From JALZKA01 sp963725035 (GTDB taxonomy: Bacteria; Actinomycetota; Thermoleophilia; Solirubrobacterales; 70-9), in NCBI GenBank assembly GCA_963725035.1, contig CAVRWX010000010.1, forward strand, positions 62,001-126,000: 64,000 nt of DNA, read 5' to 3'. Under the pieces are notes generated by a model. The model saw nothing but the letters and a program-made list of their open reading frames with translations. It made no database searches and was not told where the DNA came from. Numbering within the stretch: the stretch's first letter is position 1; each line of letters begins with the position of its first letter. This document shows positions 59,836-64,000 of this stretch, piece after piece. The position numbers and the translations under genes were made by a program.

Positions 59836-60390
59836 GTGGCGCCCCGCCCCGTCCTTCTCTACCCCGACCCGATCCTCAAACAGGTTGCTGCTCCCGTCGC
59901 GGCAGATGATGTCGAGCGGGTCGCCCAGCTCCTGATCGAAACGGCCGCGACGTTTGGTCGCTGCGTCGGGATCGCCGCGCCGCAAATCGGAGAGCTCGTC
60001 CGGGTCGCCATCGTGGACGTCTCAGAGCACCCGAAGGCGGAGACGTCGAACGGCCTCATCGTCCTGGCCAACCCGCACGTGACCGCGCGCGAGGGGTCCG
60101 AGGTCGCGCGCGAGGGCTGCCTCAGCCTGCCCGACGTGACGGCCAACGTCCGCCGGGCAACGAAGATCGAGGTGAAGCATCTGGGCGGTGTGCTCGAGTG
60201 CCAGGGCTTCGAGGCTCGCGCCGTCCTTCACGAGATCGATCACATGGACGGGATCCTCTTCCTCGACCGGGTCGAGAGCCTGGTCGACGACGTGTTCCGC
60301 CGGAAGAGCTACGCGGAGGGATCCGCAGGCTCTTCCGAGCGAGCGACGGGCGACAGCTCGAACGCCTCGCCCGGAGGGCGGATCGGGTAG
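59836..60390 (+). CDS. def: Peptide deformylase
   Basis: Removes formyl from the initiator Met of new proteins; metal enzyme. 184 residues. The three motifs are present: GIAAPQIG (motif 1, with Cys-Val before it in place of the usual G), EGCLSLP (motif 2, Cys ligand) and HEIDHMDG (motif 3, two His and the catalytic Glu). The C-terminus is extended by about 25 Ser/Gly-rich residues, overlapping the small minus-strand gene. GTG start at 59836. Confidence 0.95.
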   Translation: MAPRPVLLYPDPILKQVAAPVAADDVERVAQLLIETAATFGRCVGIAAPQIGELVRVAIVDVSEHPKAETSNGLIVLANPHVTAREGSEVAREGCLSLPDVTANVRRATKIEVKHLGGVLECQGFEARAVLHEIDHMDGILFLDRVESLVDDVFRRKSYAEGSAGSSERATGDSSNASPGGRIG

Positions 60391-60527
60391 TACTCGTCCT
60401 CGGGACCGGCGACGCGGGCGAGGCGGTCGCCCGCGGACAGCACGAGGTCGAGCACCGGGGCAGCGAGGGCGATGAGCGCCTCGAAGCGCTCGCGCATGCG
60501 GACCTGCTCTGGACTTGGTGGTGCCAT
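60309..60527 (-). CDS. Small conserved-looking hypothetical protein
   Basis: 72 residues, MAPPSPEQVRMRERFEALIALAAPVLDLVLSAGDRLARVAG and an acidic tail (PEDEYYPIRPPGEAFELSPVARSEEP). One amphipathic helix with no membrane segment. It overlaps the last 82 bases of def on the other strand. Composition looks protein-like rather than a shadow, but independent support is absent. Confidence 0.5.
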   Translation of the reverse strand: MAPPSPEQVRMRERFEALIALAAPVLDLVLSAGDRLARVAGPEDEYYPIRPPGEAFELSPVARSEEPADPSA

Positions 60528-60566
60528 GGGGCAAACGTAGCGGCGTCGTCGGTAAGTTCAAGCGCG

Positions 60567-61685
60567 ATGAGCGGGAAGTCGGCGACGCAAGGCCCCGGGG
60601 GGCGGATCGCGGTCTACGGCGCCACGGGCTACACCGGGCGCCTCGTCGCCGCCGAGCTTGCGGCCGCCGGGGCCGATTTCGTGCTCGCCGGCCGCAGCCG
60701 CGACAAGCTCGAAGCACTTGCCTCGCAAGTCGGCGGCTCGGCCGAGGTCCAGGCCGTCTCGCTCGACGACGAAGAGGGGCTTCGCAGCCTCATCGAGCCG
60801 AGCGCCGCGGTGATCGCCTGCGCCGGCCCCTTCGCCGTCCACGGCGAGCCGGTCCTGCGCGCAGCGGCCGAATCCGGCACGCACTACCTGGACACGACGG
60901 GCGAGCAGGGCTTCATGAAGCGGGTCTTCGACGAGTTCGGACCGATCGCGGAGAAGAGCGGCGCCGCGCTCGTGACCGGGATGGGCTTCGACTATGTGCC
61001 CGGGGACATGATCGCCTCGCTCACCGCGGAGGGAATGGGGCCGCTCCAGGAGATCTCGCTCAACTACGCGGTGGCCGGTTTTGGGCCTTCGCGCGGAACG
61101 GCGCGGACGGCGTTGGGGCAGATCGCCGGCGAGGACGTCCAGTGGCTGGCCGGCGAGTACGTACCCGGCGACCGCTCGATCTCCCGCGGCAAGTTCGACT
61201 TCGGCGGCGAGATCGGCGTTCAGCGGATGACGCGCTATCCGGCGGGCGAGCACATCACCGTGCCGCGCCACGTTGAGGTGCAAACGGTCCGCACCGCCCT
61301 CACGGCCTCCACGACCAGTCCGGTCGCGATCGGCGCCCCGGTCCTGATGACCGGCTTCAGCCTCGCGCTCAAGACGCCTCTAAGCCGCGCGTTTCAAGCG
61401 GCCGTCAACCGGCTTCCCGAAGGCCCGGCGGAGGATCGGCGCCGTGCGGCGCGTTTCACCATCGTCTGCGACGCGCGTGCGGGCTCTCGGCGCCGGCGCG
61501 GCGTGATCCGAGGTGAGGACGTCTATGGCATGACCGCGCGCTCGATCGTCGCGGGAGCGCTCCGCTGCGCGGCGCTCGATTTCGGGAAGTCCGGGGCGCT
61601 CGCTCCTTCCGAAGCGTTCGACCCCGCCGGCTTCCTTCCCGAGCTCTCGGAGTTCGGGGTCGAGCACGAAATACTTGCCATATGA
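60567..61685 (+). CDS. Saccharopine-dehydrogenase-like / trans-acting enoyl reductase-type protein
   Basis: 372 residues. N-terminal Rossmann fold: RIAVYGATGYTGRLVAAELAAAGADFVLAGRSRDKLEALA, then VIACAGPFAVHGEPVLRAAAESGTHYLDTTGE and ALVTGMGFDYVPGDMIASL. This matches the Sacchrp_dh_NADP family, whose actinobacterial members include trans-acting enoyl reductases for lipids. The substrate is unclear. ATG 60567; ends overlapping the flavin monooxygenase gene by 4 bases. Confidence 0.85.
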   Translation: MSGKSATQGPGGRIAVYGATGYTGRLVAAELAAAGADFVLAGRSRDKLEALASQVGGSAEVQAVSLDDEEGLRSLIEPSAAVIACAGPFAVHGEPVLRAAAESGTHYLDTTGEQGFMKRVFDEFGPIAEKSGAALVTGMGFDYVPGDMIASLTAEGMGPLQEISLNYAVAGFGPSRGTARTALGQIAGEDVQWLAGEYVPGDRSISRGKFDFGGEIGVQRMTRYPAGEHITVPRHVEVQTVRTALTASTTSPVAIGAPVLMTGFSLALKTPLSRAFQAAVNRLPEGPAEDRRRAARFTIVCDARAGSRRRRGVIRGEDVYGMTARSIVAGALRCAALDFGKSGALAPSEAFDPAGFLPELSEFGVEHEILAI

Positions 61686-63053
61686 GCACGACGGGCAAGG
61701 TTTGCGTGATCGGCGCCGGGTCCTCCGGGATCGCGTCGTGCCAGGTCCTGAACGATCGCGGCATCGAGTTCGACTGCTTCGAGGTCGGCTCTGAGGTAGG
61801 CGGCAACTGGCGCTACATGAACGACAACGGCATGTCCGCCGCCTACCGCTCGCTCCACATCAACACGTCGCGGCGGACGATGGCCTACGCCACCTACCCG
61901 ATGCCGGAGGATCTGCCCGACTACCCGAACCACTTCCAGATCGCTCAGTACTTCGACGACTACGTCGACCACTTCGGCTTTCGCGACCGCATCCGCTTCC
62001 GCACCGAGGTGACCCACGTCGAGCAGAAGGGCGGCGGCTGGGCAGTCTCCTGGTGCAACCTCGACTCGGGCGAGGCCGGCACCGAGATCTACAGCTCCGT
62101 GATCGTCGCGAACGGCCACCACTGGAATCCGCGCTGGCCCGAGCCTGCGTTCGAAGGGCAGGACTCGTTCGAGGGCGAGCAGATCCACGTCCACTCCTAC
62201 AAGGAGCCGGACATGATGCGCGGCAAGCGGGTGATGGTGCTCGGCATCGGCAACTCAGCCACCGACCTGGCCGTCGAGGCTTCGCGCATCGCGGACCGAA
62301 CGTTCCTCGCGATGCGCCGCGGCGCCTGGATCGTGCCGAAGTACGTGGGGTCCAAGCCCACCGACGAGCTGGCGCCGGCGCTCCTCAGCCGCCTGCCGCT
62401 CGCGGTCCAGCGCTTTCTCCTGGGCCGGACCGTGAGGAAGGCGGCCGGCGTGCCCGACGGACTACGGCCTGCCACAGCCCGACCACAAGCTGGCGGAAGC
62501 GCACCCCACCGTCTCGTCCGACCTCCTTCCCCGGCTCGGCCACGGCGACATCGACGTGAAGCCGAACATCGCGCGCTTCGCCGGCGGGCGCACGGTCGAG
62601 TTCGTGGACGGCACCTCCGAGGAGCTCGACCTGATCGTCTACTGCACGGGCTACAAGATCACCTTCCCGTTCTTCGACCACGAGCTCCTGGACGCGCCCG
62701 ACAACCGGATCCCGCTCTATCGCCGCGTCGTCCATCCCGAGCTCGACGGCCTCTTCTTCGTCGGCCTCCTCCAGCCGCTCGGGGCGATCATGCCGCTGGC
62801 CGAGGCCCAGTCGGAATGGATCGCCGACCTCCTGGAGGGAAAGGCGCAGCTGCCAACTCGCGAGCGGATGCTCGAGGTGATCCGCCGCGAGGATGCGCGG
62901 ATGGCCAAGCGCTACGTGGCGTCCAAGCGCCACACGATCCAGGTCGACTTCCTGCCCTACATGCGGGCGATCGAGCGTGAGCGCCGCGGCGGCGTCCTCG
63001 GCCGCTTCGGCAAGACGCGCTCGCGCGAACTGCTCGGCTCGTCGGGAAACTAG
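61682..63053 (+). CDS. Flavin-containing monooxygenase (one frameshift)
   Basis: About 457 residues after repair. FAD site VCVIGAGSSGIASCQVLNDRGIEFDCFE; the FMO signature region is FEVGSEVGGNWRYMN. The NADPH site is VMVLGIGNSATDLAVEASR. The frame breaks near 62460 and resumes YGLPQPDHKLAEAHPTVSSDLL, then LIVYCTGYKITFPFFD. Oxygenates N, S or ketone substrates; the nearest actinobacterial analogues act on ketones or steroids. Translationally coupled to the saccharopine-like gene. Confidence 0.88.
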
Positions 63054-63056
63054 GCC

Positions 63057-63807
63057 GTGGCTGCGCCGCGCGACAAGCCCACGCACGCGTGCCCCCTGTG
63101 CGGCGGCAATGTCTACGCGTGGATCGGGATCCCCCAGTCGGTGTCCGAGGCGAGCGTTGGGCTGCCGTCGCCCGTGGACCCGGACGCGCCCGGGGGCGGA
63201 GACAACGCGCGTCTCGTTGATCGATGTGAGAGATGCGGTGTGGGAATCGAGCGAACGGGTGAAGCCCTTTGACCTTGCCGGAGAACTCGCCCGGATCGAG
63301 ATCGAGGGCGGGCCCGACGGCGCACGGACCTTCGCGGCGCCGAACCGCGCGAGCTGGCAGTGCTCGCTTGGCGGTGACGGCTGGTCCGCGCTGGCCGAGT
63401 GGCCTGGTCGCCTGCTCCTGACACCGCGCGCATTCGCTCTCCTTGCGGAGAAGAACGGACTGGAGCCGGAGAAGCCCGCCTTTCCGCCCGTCGGGCCGAA
63501 TCAGCGCTGGCTCTGGCAGTCGATCCTGAACGGGATAACGCTCCACAACAACTTTCTGACCGAGGTGCGGGCGGGTCGTCTCCGCGTGGCCAACTCCCGC
63601 GGCCCGGGGCAGTACATCGCCGACATGCTCGCGAGCTGCCTGGCGACGCCGTTCGTCCTGCTCGTTTCCGTCCCCCTCGAAGCGATCGCGTCGCTTGCGG
63701 GGCGCGGCGGGCGGATGGTCGTCCGCGCGCGGGCCGCCTCAGGCGAGCGTGTCGCCGACCTCGACGACCAGCGCGGCGAGCTCGCCGGCGCGGTCGAAGT
63801 GCGGTAG
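63057..63807 (+). CDS. Zinc-ribbon-containing protein of unknown function (one frameshift)
   Basis: Starts at GTG 63057 with two CxxC pairs (CPLCGG and CERCGVG) 40 residues apart, a probable zinc site. A run of three T at 63267-63269 breaks the frame after TGEAL; it resumes as LAGELARIEIEGGPDGARTFAAPNRASWQCSLGGDGWSALAEWPG. WLWQSILNGITLHNNFL and a C-terminal hydrophobic pair (YIADMLASCLATPFVLLVSVPLEAIASLAGRGG) follow. The hydrophobic end and NNFL resemble proteins near methyltransferases. I cannot name the family. About 250 residues; the last 69 bases overlap the next gene. Confidence 0.68.
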
Positions 63808-64000
63808 CCCCGGCTCCGTCTCGCGCAGGTCTGAGCGGGCGAGTACCCGCGCGAGCTCGATCGCTGATTTGGCGAGAAGCGGCGGCGAGTCCGCCGCGAT
63901 CGCGATCAACGACGGCTTCGTGGCCGCCGCAAGCTCGGCATCGGAGCGCTCCCACGCCGGCACGGCGGAGAGCTCGGCAAACAGGGCCGCTGTCGCGCCG
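63739..64000 (-). CDS. Probable alpha/beta hydrolase C-terminus, cut by the window edge
   Basis: Reading in from the right edge: VPAWERSDAELAAATKPSLIAIAADSPPLLAKSAIELARVLARSDLRETEPGLPHFDRAGELAALVVEVGDTLA, then stop at 63739. The strand KPSLIAIAADSPP and the final HFDRAGELAALV resemble the acid and His segments of alpha/beta hydrolases. Its 5' part, including any nucleophile, lies outside the window. Identification is tentative. Confidence 0.55.
   Translation of the reverse strand, partial: GATAALFAELSAVPAWERSDAELAAATKPSLIAIAADSPPLLAKSAIELARVLARSDLRETEPGLPHFDRAGELAALVVEVGDTLA

Overview
The window is chromosomal DNA of a very GC-rich bacterium. GTG starts, 4-base ATGA/GTGA stop-start overlaps and dense packing are frequent. 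Gene content (topA, tmk and holB close together, nrdR-nrdJ class II ribonucleotide reductase, a 14-subunit complex I, MMPL transporters, a fused double ThyX, DUF2277, acyl-CoA metabolism) points to Actinomycetota. My best guess is class Thermoleophilia (Solirubrobacterales-like). That placement is an inference from gene content only.

Layout. 1-9 kb: DNA polymerase III delta' and thymidylate kinase, two tandem MMPL transporters, a cupin and a type IA topoisomerase. 9-13 kb: a DUF3291-HAD fusion, a siroheme-synthase-type dehydrogenase, a lipoprotein and a hemolysin III/PAQR protein. 12.8-16.3 kb: nrdR-nrdJ preceded by two NrdR boxes. 16.3-17.3 kb: a divergent DUF4396/CsoR pair around a CsoR-type operator. 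17.3-26.5 kb: mostly housekeeping genes (typA, YcaQ-type glycosylase, thioesterase, msrB, serS, cytochrome c, flavin reductase). 26.6-48.7 kb: the nuo genes, nuoA-I and nuoJ-N, separated by about 7 kb of lipid or alcohol metabolism genes (alcohol dehydrogenase, SnoaL-like, TetR, thiolase, acyl-CoA dehydrogenase, two alpha/beta hydrolases). 48.7-64 kb: double ThyX, secreted serine protease, acetyl-CoA synthetase, a TetR/membrane-CMD/flippase-like locus with a clear palindromic operator, an alkaline-phosphatase-like protein, an ACT protein, peptide deformylase, a saccharopine-dehydrogenase-like protein, a flavin monooxygenase and two incomplete genes at the right edge.

How the genes fit together. 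The dominant theme is aerobic, lipid-fed respiration. Acyl-CoA dehydrogenase, thiolase and acetyl-CoA synthetase feed acetyl-CoA and reduced carriers, and complex I oxidises NADH. A second theme is DNA precursor supply and DNA maintenance (tmk, holB, topA, nrdR/nrdJ, thyX, ycaQ-like).

Main caveat. About 22 single-base reading-frame breaks affect about 16 genes, including normally essential ones (holB, serS, nuoG, and the usually conserved typA). In nearly every case the protein continues cleanly in another frame. This looks like an uncorrected error-prone (probably long-read) assembly rather than true pseudogenes, so I annotate these as CDS and state where the frame breaks. I found no CRISPR array, rRNA, convincing tRNA, transposase or prophage gene, and no gap longer than 300 bases without a gene.
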